Shown in pieces: positions 1 through 6,652 of a stretch of DNA of 13,604 bases. Every line of letters begins with the position of its first letter. Position 1 is the stretch's first letter. The stretch is from Phycisphaerae bacterium SM23_33 (GTDB taxonomy: Bacteria; Planctomycetota; Phycisphaerae; SM23-33): contig LJUF01000118.1 in the NCBI GenBank assembly GCA_001303665.1, forward strand, positions 1-13,604. The letters are read 5' to 3'. The notes below the pieces were generated by a model. The model was not told where the DNA came from. It ran no database searches and saw nothing but the letters and a program-made list of their open reading frames with translations. The position numbers were made by a program, and so were the translations under genes.

Positions 1-926
1 CGGACGCGGGCGACGGCGGCCCGGCACTCGGCAGCCGTGCCGAAGGGCAGCACGCGCTGGCGGTCGATCTCCCCCCAGAAGCTGATCCGCCCCTTGAAGC
101 GCCGGCCGATCTGCTCGACGTCCATGCAGAAGAGCTGCGAGTTGACCGCGTCTACCCCCAGCTCGATCAGGTCCTCGTAGATCTCGAAGATGTGCCCGTC
201 GCTGTGGAAGAAGACCTTTTTGCCGGCGGCCCGGATCGTATCGCAGTAGTCGCGGTACAGCGGCTTGAACAGCCTCCGCCACTGCTCCGGCGAGATCAGC
301 AGGGCGTGCTGGGCGCCCCAATCGTCCATGAAGCTCAGGCCGTCCACGTCGGTCCTGACCCAGCAGGCGAGCTCCTTCATGAAGAAGTCGTGCACCATGT
401 CGCGCAGCCGCATCAGCTCGGCCGGCTCGTAGCCCAGGTCCAGGTAGAGGTTCTCCGAGCCGCGGAGGAACTGCATCCGCTCGAAGGGCCGCAGGCTGGT
501 GCCGGCGAGCATGAACTTTTTCCCGCGCCGGAGGTTCTCGGCGCAGGCGAGGTTGACGGCGTCCCAGTTGGCCCGCTGGATGATCTCCCACGGCGGCTGG
601 TAGCGGCCCAGGGCCGACCACTCCGCCAGCGGGGGGCCCTTGACCTCGCCGATGACGCCCTCCTGGGCCACCTGGAAGACGCAGCCCCAGTCGTCGGTCC
701 AGCTTCCCTTGAGTGCCTGCTCGCCGCGGGCGCGGTCGCCGCGGGCCAGGCCCGCCCCAGGGGCCGGGCCCGACGTGCCGACAAAGTCCATGGGGAAGCG
801 CCGCAGGAAGGCCTCGAAGTCCTCCCGGGCGTACCGGCCCACCCAGGGCAGCGGCCAGATGTCGCGCGGCGCCCGGTCGGGCCAGCGGAACTCCAGCGCT
901 CGAAACACGCGTTCCCGCGAGGTCAT
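1..926 (-). CDS. Uroporphyrinogen decarboxylase-like (URO-D/MtaA superfamily) protein, C-terminus outside window
   Basis: The minus-strand frame is open from an ATG at 926-924 to the window edge, giving 308 complete codons of a protein that is usually about 340-400 residues long. The N-terminus (TSRERVFRALEF) is typical of URO-D-like proteins. Further TIM-barrel signatures are FMDDWG near residues 199-204, FFHSDGHIFEIYEDLIELG near 239-257, and WGEIDRQRVLPFGT near 284-297, which matches the 'GGID.Q..LP.GT' block of the MtaA/CmuA/HemE superfamily. The histidine is followed by Ser-Asp-Gly, so the HxC zinc site of corrinoid methyltransferases is absent. Such paralogues are often annotated as HemE, but a role in haem synthesis cannot be claimed here. 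There is no obvious Shine-Dalgarno before the ATG. The gene diverges from the transposase on its right. The family assignment is firm; the substrate is unknown. Confidence 0.87.
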   Translation of the reverse strand, partial: MTSRERVFRALEFRWPDRAPRDIWPLPWVGRYAREDFEAFLRRFPMDFVGTSGPAPGAGLARGDRARGEQALKGSWTDDWGCVFQVAQEGVIGEVKGPPLAEWSALGRYQPPWEIIQRANWDAVNLACAENLRRGKKFMLAGTSLRPFERMQFLRGSENLYLDLGYEPAELMRLRDMVHDFFMKELACWVRTDVDGLSFMDDWGAQHALLISPEQWRRLFKPLYRDYCDTIRAAGKKVFFHSDGHIFEIYEDLIELGVDAVNSQLFCMDVEQIGRRFKGRISFWGEIDRQRVLPFGTAAECRAAVARV

Positions 927-1028
927 GGGGCGTATCATCGCATCTGGACTGAGATTTATCCAGTCGTGAGCAAAGCCCAGGGCCAGGCGGAAGCCCCAAG
1001 CGGGACAGATCGCGTTCGGGGACCTCCG

Positions 1029-1040
1029 TCCGTGGGCTTT
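1029..1040 (+). repeat. 12-bp upstream copy of the transposase-associated palindrome arm
   Basis: TCCGTGGGCTTT lies 16 bp before the chosen transposase start. It is identical to the 3' end of the palindrome at 1648-1677, downstream of the gene. TTTACA follows each copy within 0-3 bases. An inverted partner for the outer 8 bases (AAAGCCCA, 972-979) lies further upstream, so a long-loop hairpin is possible on the left side. It may be a degenerate left end or REP half-site of the element. Confidence 0.55.
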
Positions 1041-1056
1041 GGTTTACAATGCGCCC

Positions 1057-1596
1057 GTGAAAGCCTGGAACGGATGGTACCATGTCAACGGCAATACCTA
1101 CGGGACCTGGTTGCCGGGGGACCCGCGCGGTTGGCGTGCTCGCCGGCACCGGGAGCACGTGGAGGGCGATTACAGTAACCGCCCGCCAGAGGGCAAGTAT
1201 GACCAGCGGCATAGGCGATCCAGAAAGCTGTTGAAGGGGCCGCCCGTTTGGCTGAACGTCTCTCAAAGGCGCGCGGCCGTTGAGGCGATCGTGGGGAAAC
1301 TGGCCGAACTGGGGGTCCAGGTACTGGCCGCATCCGTGGACGGGTGCCACTACCACGTGCTGGCCAGATTCCGGGGCCTGGCCGTCCGGGAGGCTGTCGG
1401 CCGTGCAAAGAAGAATGCCTCCTACGCACTCCGGGAGCACGGGCTGCCGGGCGCCGTTTGGGCAAAGAGGTGCCGCCCGCTGCCCATCACGGACCGCCGA
1501 CATCAGGTCGACGTTTTCGGCTACATTGTGAGTCACGTCGAGCGCGGGGCGTGCGTGTGGACGTTTCGGAAGGGCATCGTTCTGGCCGGTGTATGA
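1057..1596 (+). CDS. REP-associated / IS200-like tyrosine transposase (HUH, Y1 family)
   Basis: This is a 179-residue protein starting at GTG 1057; an upstream TTG at 1039 is in frame but gives an atypical extension inside a repeat. The start VKAWNGWYHVNGNTYGTWLP is a distinctive opening for this subgroup. The metal-binding HUH motif is seen as CHYHVLARF, H98-Y99-H100. A downstream helix FGYIVSH carries Y156, the best candidate for the catalytic tyrosine; Y123 in ASYALRE is the alternative. The region VWAKRCRPLPITDRRHQ matches the pre-helix segment of Y1_Tnp proteins. Family members nick single-stranded DNA at hairpins and are either IS200/IS605 transposases or domesticated RAYTs that spread REP palindromes. 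No TnpB partner gene is present. The copy appears intact. The palindrome 52 bp after the stop and its partial copy upstream support the RAYT reading. Confidence 0.8.
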   Translation: MKAWNGWYHVNGNTYGTWLPGDPRGWRARRHREHVEGDYSNRPPEGKYDQRHRRSRKLLKGPPVWLNVSQRRAAVEAIVGKLAELGVQVLAASVDGCHYHVLARFRGLAVREAVGRAKKNASYALREHGLPGAVWAKRCRPLPITDRRHQVDVFGYIVSHVERGACVWTFRKGIVLAGV

Positions 1597-1647
1597 ATAA
1601 GGGAAATCCGGCACGGGATGCTCAAGGGAAATGGGGGGCAGCAAAAG

Positions 1648-1677
1648 AAAGCCCACGGATAGCTATCCGTGGGCTTT
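1648..1677. repeat. Perfect 30-bp palindrome (REP-like) downstream of the transposase
   Basis: Two 15-base arms, AAAGCCCACGGATAG (1648-1662) and its exact reverse complement CTATCCGTGGGCTTT (1663-1677), abut with no spacer. On the plus strand only three T follow the stem. On the minus strand the stem runs into CTTTT, so it would make a better rho-independent terminator leftwards, where no gene needs one. The shared 12-mer upstream of the transposase suggests it is the transposase's cognate hairpin or the element's right end. Confidence 0.75.
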
Positions 1678-1745
1678 ACAGCTTCCGGTGGGGTCACCTC
1701 GATGGGTGGAAAATGCTGGGGCGGGCGGTTAGCATGGCCGCCGCC

Positions 1746-3137
1746 ATGAAAAAGACCAAGCCCAAGCTCGAGTCGTTGCCGTACCTGCGCCGTGTCCGCG
1801 CCGCCGTCGGCCGGCGCGCCCAGGAGGCCGTCGCCGTCGCCGAGGCCATCGCCGAGCTGGCCGAGCCGGCCATGCGCGAGTTCGAATCCTCCGATTGCCT
1901 GGCCGGTTTCCTCGCCGCCGCCGGTTTTCGGGTCACCCGTCCGTGGAAGGACCTGCCCACCGCCTTCCGGGCGACGGCCGGCCGCGGCCGCCCGGCCATC
2001 GGCATCCTGGCCGAGTACGACGCCCTGCCGGATTGCGGGCCCAGGCCGGGCGAGTGGGGCCACGGCTGCGGGCACAACCTGCTGGGGGCGGCGTCGGCCC
2101 TGGCCGGCATTGCCGCCGCCGAGCTGCTGCGGCGGCTGGGAGAGGCCGGGCGGATCATCGTCTTCGGCTGCCCGGCGGAGGAGGCCCTAGCCGGCAAGGT
2201 CTTCATGGCGGCGCGGCGGGCGTTTTCGGGGCTGGACGCCGTGCTGGCCTGGCACCCCGACGGCGCCACCCGGGCCGACATCGCCGGCGGGGCGGCCATG
2301 GATTCGGTGCTGTTTCGATTTCGCGGCCGAACCGCCCACGCCGCCGGCGGGCCCGAACAGGGCCGCAGCGCCCTGGACGGGGCCATGCTCACCGACGTGG
2401 CCGTCAATTACCTCCGCGAGCACACCGCCGAGAACACCCGCATGCACTCCGTCATCACCGACGGCGGCCGGGCACCCAACGTCGTGCCGGACAGCGCCGA
2501 GATCTGGTACTACGTCCGCGGCAAGGACCGCAAGCAGGTGGACGAGCTGCGGGGGCGGGTGCGGCTGTGCGCCCGCGCCGGCGCCCTGGCCACCGACACC
2601 CGCCTGCGCATGACCGTGCAGACCTCCAACACCGAGCGGATCCCCAACCGCACCCTCGGCGACATGCTCGACGCCATCCTCCACCGCTGCGGGCCGCCGA
2701 GCTTCACGCCCAGGGACGTCCGCGCCGCGGCCGGGCTGCTGCCGGGCAAGAAGTACGCCGCCACCGTCGATCCCATTCGCACCGAGCAGGGCCGCGGCAG
2801 CAGCGACGAGGACAACGTCTCCTGGTTCGCCCCGCTGGGCAGGATCTCGGTGGCGTGCGTGCCGAAGGACACCATCGGCCACCACCGCCAGTACGCCGCG
2901 GCGATCCGGCTGCCGGGCGCGCACCGCGGCATGCTCAAGGCGGCCGAGGTCCTGGCGGCCGCCGCCGTCGAGCTGGCCCTCAACCGCCCGCTCCTGAAGA
3001 AGGCCCAGGCGGAGTTCCACAAGCAGCGCCGCGGCAAGAAGTACGACCTGCCCATGCCGGCAAACGCCAGGCCGCCGGTGTACGCCCGGCCTGCCGGGGC
3101 AACATCCGAAATCCGAAATCCGAAATCCGAAGGATGA
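1746..3137 (+). CDS. M20-family amidohydrolase, AbgB-like (p-aminobenzoyl-glutamate hydrolase subunit B type)
   Basis: This is a cytoplasmic metallo-hydrolase of about 463 residues, predicted to cleave an amide bond in an acyl- or aminobenzoyl-amino acid. Visible landmarks are AEYDALP (89-95, catalytic-Asp segment), GHGCGHNLLG (105-114, metal site), CPAEE (142-146, catalytic Glu pair), AWHPDG (168-173), GRTAHAAGGP (194-203, start of the dimerisation domain) and a late DTIGHH metal-ligand region. AbgB proteins are about 480 residues, so the length fits. In-frame ATGs at 1713 and 1734 are possible starts. I chose 1746 because the lysine-rich MKKTKPKLES opening looks natural, but no start has a convincing ribosome site. 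The open frame extends upstream through the transposase in another frame, and that part is not coding. The last ten residues (TSEIRNPKSEG) are encoded by an intergenic heptamer repeat that also supplies the stop. No AbgA or AbgT partner is nearby, so the substrate is open. Confidence 0.87.
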   Translation: MKKTKPKLESLPYLRRVRAAVGRRAQEAVAVAEAIAELAEPAMREFESSDCLAGFLAAAGFRVTRPWKDLPTAFRATAGRGRPAIGILAEYDALPDCGPRPGEWGHGCGHNLLGAASALAGIAAAELLRRLGEAGRIIVFGCPAEEALAGKVFMAARRAFSGLDAVLAWHPDGATRADIAGGAAMDSVLFRFRGRTAHAAGGPEQGRSALDGAMLTDVAVNYLREHTAENTRMHSVITDGGRAPNVVPDSAEIWYYVRGKDRKQVDELRGRVRLCARAGALATDTRLRMTVQTSNTERIPNRTLGDMLDAILHRCGPPSFTPRDVRAAAGLLPGKKYAATVDPIRTEQGRGSSDEDNVSWFAPLGRISVACVPKDTIGHHRQYAAAIRLPGAHRGMLKAAEVLAAAAVELALNRPLLKKAQAEFHKQRRGKKYDLPMPANARPPVYARPAGATSEIRNPKSEG

Positions 3138-3234
3138 TCCAGTGCTTAAGGCGCAGCCGGCGGCCCATCTCTTTTGGATATTCGGATTTGAGGTCTTGAG
3201 CTCGTTTAGGGCTTCGGATTTGTGATTTCGGATT
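3104..3234. repeat. Intergenic ATCCGAA heptamer-repeat element with inverted copies
   Basis: Four perfect tandem copies of ATCCGAA fill 3104-3131. Three reverse-complement copies (TTCGGAT) follow at 3181-3187, 3213-3219 and 3228-3234, so the element can fold back on itself. It occupies the gap between the convergent M20 and efp genes, is A+T-richer than the flanking genes, and overlaps the 3' end of the M20 gene. I associate this sequence family with dispersed intergenic repeats in planctomycete-type genomes. That comes from memory and was not searched. Confidence 0.75.
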
Positions 3235-3276
3235 TCCTGCCGTTCTACGGCGGCCGTCGTGCGTGTCGGGCCGGGG

Positions 3277-3837
3277 CTACGCCCGGCCGAGGTATTCCCC
3301 GCTGCGGGTGTCCACCTTGACGACCTGGCCATTCTCGACGAACGGCGGGACCTTGATGCGGGCCCCGCCCTCGCAGACGGCGTCCTTGAGCTGGGCGGTG
3401 GCGGTGGCGCCCTTCATCTGCGGGGCCGTCTCCACCACCTTCAGCTCCACCGTGTTGGGCAGCTCGACCGAGATGGGTTCGCCTTCCACGAAGGCCACCT
3501 CCAGTTGGATATTCGGCGCCAGGTACACCGACTTGTCGCCGATCAGCTCGGCCGGCAGGTGGACCTGCTCGTAGGACTCGACGTCCATCACCACGTGCCC
3601 CCCGCCGTCGGAGTAGAGGTACTCCATGGACTTGCGGTCGAAGACAGCCGACTCCAGGGTCTCGTTCACGCGGAAGCGTTCCTTGATGAGCTGGCCGGTC
3701 TTGGCGTTCTTCAGCTCGATCTGCATGTAGCTGGCCCCCTTGCCCTTCACCACGTGCTCGGTACTGAAGACCACCCACACGTTGTCCCGGAACAGCACGC
3801 CCATGCCGCGGCGCAGACTAATTGCCCTGACGCTCAT
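3277..3837 (-). CDS. efp: Elongation factor P
   Basis: This 186-residue protein is the usual EF-P size. EF-P binds between the P and E sites of the ribosome and rescues stalling at polyproline stretches. The N-terminal KOW-like domain carries the tip loop HVVKGKGASY (28-37) with Lys33 at the position equivalent to E. coli Lys34. The second domain contains YLYSDGGGHVVMDVESYEQ. The C-terminal OB domain ends in the hallmark IKVPPFVENGQVVKVDTRSGEYLGRA block. The residue that is usually proline before GKG is lysine here. The start ATG at 3837-3835 is preceded by AGGAG (3844-3848) with 6-7 nt spacing. No EF-P-modifying enzyme (EpmA/B, EarP, YmfI) is in the window. It is transcribed divergently from the YdjM-type gene and is otherwise isolated. 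Confidence 0.97.
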   Translation of the reverse strand: MSVRAISLRRGMGVLFRDNVWVVFSTEHVVKGKGASYMQIELKNAKTGQLIKERFRVNETLESAVFDRKSMEYLYSDGGGHVVMDVESYEQVHLPAELIGDKSVYLAPNIQLEVAFVEGEPISVELPNTVELKVVETAPQMKGATATAQLKDAVCEGGARIKVPPFVENGQVVKVDTRSGEYLGRA

Positions 3838-3873
3838 TCCGCACTCCTGAGACCAGAATGTCCAGAGCCACGC

Positions 3874-3902
3874 AGTTTACGGGTCGGCGCCGCCTTTTGC
3901 AA
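3874..3902 (-). promoter_or_regulatory. Candidate sigma70-type promoter for efp
   Basis: On the minus strand TTGCAA (3902-3897, 4/6 to the -35 consensus) is followed after 17 bp by TAAACT (3879-3874, 4/6 to the -10). This would give a leader of about 30 nt holding the AGGAG ribosome site. The prediction is by eye only. Confidence 0.4.
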
Positions 3903-3923
3903 GCTCGCCGATGCGCGTAGAAT
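3897..3923 (+). promoter_or_regulatory. Candidate promoter for the YdjM-type gene, sharing TTGCAA with efp
   Basis: The self-complementary TTGCAA at 3897-3902 is followed after 15 bp by TAGAAT (3918-3923, 5/6 to the -10 consensus). The predicted transcription start would fall only a few bases before the ATG at 3936, giving a nearly leaderless mRNA. That agrees with the lack of a ribosome site there. The short spacer makes this weak. Confidence 0.27.
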
Positions 3924-3935
3924 GGTCTGACGTTC

Positions 3936-5066
3936 ATGGATACCGTTACGCAGGGATTGCTCGGGGCGGTGTCGGCCCAGTTGGGGTTCCGCCAGCGGAT
4001 CGGGCGCGACGCCACCTGGGCGGCCGCCGCGGTCGCCCTTTTGCCCGACCTGGACATCTTCGTCGTTCCCCTGCTGGAGCTGACGGGGGCCGAGGTCGGC
4101 GACGCCGCCATCTCACGCTATCACCGCGGCCTGAGCCATTCCCTGCTGATGGTGCCGGTCATCGCGGCGGTGGCCGCGGGCGTCTGGTGGTGGCTGCGGA
4201 GGCGGGCGGCCCGTCGCACCCGGCGGGGGGCGGCGGGGCAGGGCGGCGAAGGCGGCTTGCCGGCGGGTCCCGGCCGGGGCAGGCCGCCGCCCTTCGCCCT
4301 GCTGTACGCCTGCTGCTTCGTGGCGGCGCTGACCCACCCGCTGCTGGACTGGTGCACCTCCTACGGCACCCAACTGCTGTCGCCGATTACCGACACCCGC
4401 TACGCCATCGACGCCGTGCCCATCATCGACGTCATCTATACCCCGCTGCTGATCCTGACCCTGCTGGCCTGCTACCTCATCCGCAAGCTCAAGCCCGACC
4501 CCCGCCGGGCCACGCTCATCGTCGGCTGGACGGGCTTCGCCCTCAGCGTCGCCTACCTGGGCGCCGGCCGGGCGATGCACGACCTGGCCGCCCGCCGGGC
4601 CCGCCAACTGGCCGCCGGACACCAGGTCCTCGCCGCCAACGCCTACCCCGCCCTGGGCACCATCTTCCTCTGGCGGACCGTGGTGGAGGCCGACGACCGC
4701 TGGCTGGTGACGCGCCTCCGCCCCCTCAGCCGGGCCGACCCGGCCACGCTCCGCCAAGAGGCGGCGCCGAAGGTCTCCAACGGCTGGGTCCGCCGGGCCT
4801 GGCGGCTGCCGGACGTGCAGACCTTCCAGTGGTTTGCCATGGGGCAGGTCCGGGCGAGCTGCGAGACGCTCGACGGCCGGCACGTGGTGAGGTTCCACGA
4901 CATGCGCTACGGCGGCCGGACGGAAAGCGTCGACGGCCTGTGGTCGCTGGAGGTGATCTTCGCCGCCGACGGCAGCCTGCTGGGCGTCTCCCGCCGGCGG
5001 CATTACCGCAGGGAGAACTTCGGCCGACTGCTCAAGCAGGCCTGGGACGACATCTGGTCGCCCTGA
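3936..5066 (+). CDS. YdjM-type membrane-bound metal-dependent hydrolase
   Basis: This 376-residue protein has the signatures of the LexA-binding, inner-membrane-associated YdjM family (PF04307). These are MDTVTQGLLGA at the very start, LLPDLDI (35-41), HRGLSHSLL (63-71) and HPLLDWCTSYG (134-144). The conserved His and Asp residues (D38, D40, H63, H68, H134, D138) are the likely metal ligands. Hydrophobic segments lie near 69-87, 120-139, about 165-185 and about 197-215, so it is an integral membrane protein. Between the first two is a low-complexity Arg/Gly/Pro loop (about 88-119). The C-terminal part from about 250 on, with WRLPDVQTFQWFAMG, looks soluble and has a strand-rich pattern. The family's enzymatic activity is poorly known. 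The start is fixed by the conserved MDTVTQG; there is no clear Shine-Dalgarno. It is convergent with the next gene. Confidence 0.9.
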   Translation: MDTVTQGLLGAVSAQLGFRQRIGRDATWAAAAVALLPDLDIFVVPLLELTGAEVGDAAISRYHRGLSHSLLMVPVIAAVAAGVWWWLRRRAARRTRRGAAGQGGEGGLPAGPGRGRPPPFALLYACCFVAALTHPLLDWCTSYGTQLLSPITDTRYAIDAVPIIDVIYTPLLILTLLACYLIRKLKPDPRRATLIVGWTGFALSVAYLGAGRAMHDLAARRARQLAAGHQVLAANAYPALGTIFLWRTVVEADDRWLVTRLRPLSRADPATLRQEAAPKVSNGWVRRAWRLPDVQTFQWFAMGQVRASCETLDGRHVVRFHDMRYGGRTESVDGLWSLEVIFAADGSLLGVSRRRHYRRENFGRLLKQAWDDIWSP

Positions 5067-5166
5067 TCTGGGATTGACGACGGACAGAGGCGCCGGCCGG
5101 CACGTCCGCGGGCGGCGGCCTGCGACTGCTGTCGTTGGCCGGGGCCGCCGGGGTTGACCTTTCCGG

Positions 5167-5688
5167 TTAGGCGCCTCCCGCGGCCGGCGGAGCGGGCCCC
5201 GCCTGGTCCAGGTACTGCACTTCCAGCGCGGCGGAGGTCCACAGCTTCCAGGCTTTTCCGTCCTGCCGGAAGATGTGAATGATGTCGAGCACGTTGTCCC
5301 TGAAGGCCGGGCCCCGGACCTTCGTGGTCTTCTGCTTCGCGCGCGCCAGCGCGTAATCCTTGTCGCGCCCCACGTAGTCCAGCGACACCAGCTCGTACTT
5401 CAGGTCGTACGTGGCGACCAACTGCTTCATCATCGCCTGCGTTGCCTGGGCGAACGGGCTTTGCGGATGAATGGTCGAGGCGATCACGTCCAGGTCTTCG
5501 GTCCCGCAGCCCCGAAGGTTCTCCCGCACGACCTTCTCCAGCTCCGCCGCCAGAGTGGCCCCGGGGTCGGGCTGGTCTTTGGCCTCTGGCTTCGGCGCGG
5601 TGGCCGGGTCGGCGGCCTGGATGAGCGAGATGAAGGCAATCGTGACGGCGGCGAGGATCGTGACGGCGGTGAGTGACCTGAGAGTCAT
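5167..5688 (-). CDS. Secreted small protein, possibly NTF2/SnoaL-like
   Basis: This is a 173-residue protein. The ATG at 5688-5686 is chosen over an in-frame upstream start at 5751 because it follows AAGGAG by 8 nt and begins a classical Sec signal peptide: MTLR, then a hydrophobic core to about residue 25, with a likely cut after LIQA. A Pro/Ala-rich linker follows (PATAPKPEAKDQPDP). The mature part has an acidic helix (LAAELEKVVRENLRGCG), an IHPQSPFAQATQ stretch, and alternating strands ending in FRQDGKAWKLWTSAALE. That ending resembles the last strands of NTF2-like folds (DUF4440/SnoaL). The resemblance is by eye only. No catalytic motif is evident. The gene is convergent with the YdjM-type gene and divergent from the SGNH hydrolase. 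Exported and real seems likely; the function is unknown. Confidence 0.75.
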   Translation of the reverse strand: MTLRSLTAVTILAAVTIAFISLIQAADPATAPKPEAKDQPDPGATLAAELEKVVRENLRGCGTEDLDVIASTIHPQSPFAQATQAMMKQLVATYDLKYELVSLDYVGRDKDYALARAKQKTTKVRGPAFRDNVLDIIHIFRQDGKAWKLWTSAALEVQYLDQAGPAPPAAGGA

Positions 5689-5895
5689 GGTCGCTGCTCC
5701 TTCCAGTAACGGTCGTGCGGACAGCCTCTCAATGTCCCGGGCCGGACGCATAGATGATATCGCCGCTCACCGGGCCGGCAAGGGCGGCGTGGTGACGGCC
5801 CCGGCCTGCCTCCTGGCCGCCGGTATCTTCGGAGCGGGCTTTCGTGTATCATCTCTGGTCCTATTTTCACGGTGCCCGCCGCGGCGGGGACCTGC

Positions 5896-5904
5896 AGGAG
5901 GTGA
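5896..5904 (+). promoter_or_regulatory. Perfect extended Shine-Dalgarno of the SGNH hydrolase gene
   Basis: AGGAGGTGA is fully complementary to the 3' end of 16S rRNA and lies 3 nt from the ATG at 5908, measured from its last base (GGAGG core to ATG about 6 nt). It decides for ATG 5908 over the adjacent GTG at 5905. It is the strongest ribosome site I see in the window. Confidence 0.8.
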
Positions 5905-5907
5905 GTG

Positions 5908-6564
5908 ATGGCGCGGAGCAGCGGCAAGCTGGCCGTCCGCGACGGCCAGACGGTGGTCTTCATCGGCGACAGCATTACGGATTGCGGCCGGCGGGCACAG
6001 GCCGCGCCGCTGGGCGAAGGCTACGTCAGCATGGCGGCGGCCCTGGTCGCCGCCCGCTACCCGGAAAGGCAAATCAGCTTCATCAACCAGGGCATCGGCG
6101 GGGACGTGAGCGTCGGCCTGCGCGACCGCTGGGCCGACGACGTGCTGGTGCACCGGCCGGACTGGGTGAGCGTGCTGGTGGGCATCAACGACCTGCACCG
6201 CACGCTGCGAGGCGACCCCGCCGCGGTGCCGCCCGAGCTGTATCGGCAGGCGTATGACGACTGCCTTCAGCGGACGGCCGACGGCGCCTCGGCCAGGCTC
6301 ATCCTGATGGACCCGTTCTACATGAGCCGGGAGAACAGCCCCCACAGCATGCGCTCGAAGGTGCTGGAGCTGCTGCCGGACTACATCGCCGTCGTGGCCG
6401 ATCTGGCGAAGAAGCACGCCGCCATCCGCGTCCGCCTGCACCAGGCGTTCGGGCGGGTGCTGCGACATCATCCGGCCGACTTCGTCTGCCCGGAGCCGGT
6501 GCATCCCAACCGCACTGGCCACCTCATCATCGCCCATGAGTGGCTGAAGGCGGTGGGCTGGTGA
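5908..6564 (+). CDS. SGNH/GDSL-family hydrolase (lipase/esterase or acetylesterase type)
   Basis: This 218-residue protein has the four SGNH blocks in order. Block I is VFIGDSITDCG with the nucleophile S22. Block II is NQGIGGD with the oxyanion glycine near 64-65. Block III is VLVGINDLH with N94. Block V is CPEPVHPNRTGH with catalytic H199. The residue usually Asp, three before that histidine, is Glu196. There is no signal peptide, so a cytoplasmic esterase or deacetylase acting on an acylated sugar or small ester is plausible. The superfamily is too broad to name a substrate. It has a very strong ribosome site and is convergent with ribBA, 88 bp away. Its upstream gap (5689-5907) holds no clear promoter; ATATTT-like boxes were not convincing. 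Confidence 0.9.
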   Translation: MARSSGKLAVRDGQTVVFIGDSITDCGRRAQAAPLGEGYVSMAAALVAARYPERQISFINQGIGGDVSVGLRDRWADDVLVHRPDWVSVLVGINDLHRTLRGDPAAVPPELYRQAYDDCLQRTADGASARLILMDPFYMSRENSPHSMRSKVLELLPDYIAVVADLAKKHAAIRVRLHQAFGRVLRHHPADFVCPEPVHPNRTGHLIIAHEWLKAVGW

Positions 6565-6582
6565 TGGCAGGCATCCGCCGCG

Positions 6583-6629
6583 GGGCACGAGGCAAAAGGG
6601 TCTGTGATAGCAGCTTTCCCCTCGTGCCC
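6583..6629. terminator. Inverted repeat between convergent genes, possible bidirectional terminator
   Basis: GGGCACGAGG (6583-6592) and CCTCGTGCCC (6620-6629) form a perfect 10-bp stem with a 27-nt loop. It sits centrally between the stops of the SGNH hydrolase and ribBA genes. No T tract follows on either strand, so it is not a textbook intrinsic terminator. Similar words (GAGGCA, GGGCA) recur in the same gap, hinting at a repeat unit. Confidence 0.4.
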
Positions 6630-6652
6630 AGTGCCTCTTGCCCGGTCCCTGC

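Noticed and set aside
1..926. Plus-strand frame 192-1178 (328 codons) over the left end
   Set aside because: Its translation is motif-free and antisense to the clear uroporphyrinogen decarboxylase-like frame on the minus strand.
1344..1745. Upstream in-frame extension of the M20 gene
   Set aside because: It overlaps the transposase in another frame and the palindrome, and adds Arg/Gly-rich sequence absent from AbgB-type proteins.
5114..5149. GGCGGCC/GGCCGCC stem between convergent genes as a terminator
   Set aside because: A 7-bp GC stem with a 22-nt loop and no T tract is close to chance in such G+C-rich DNA.
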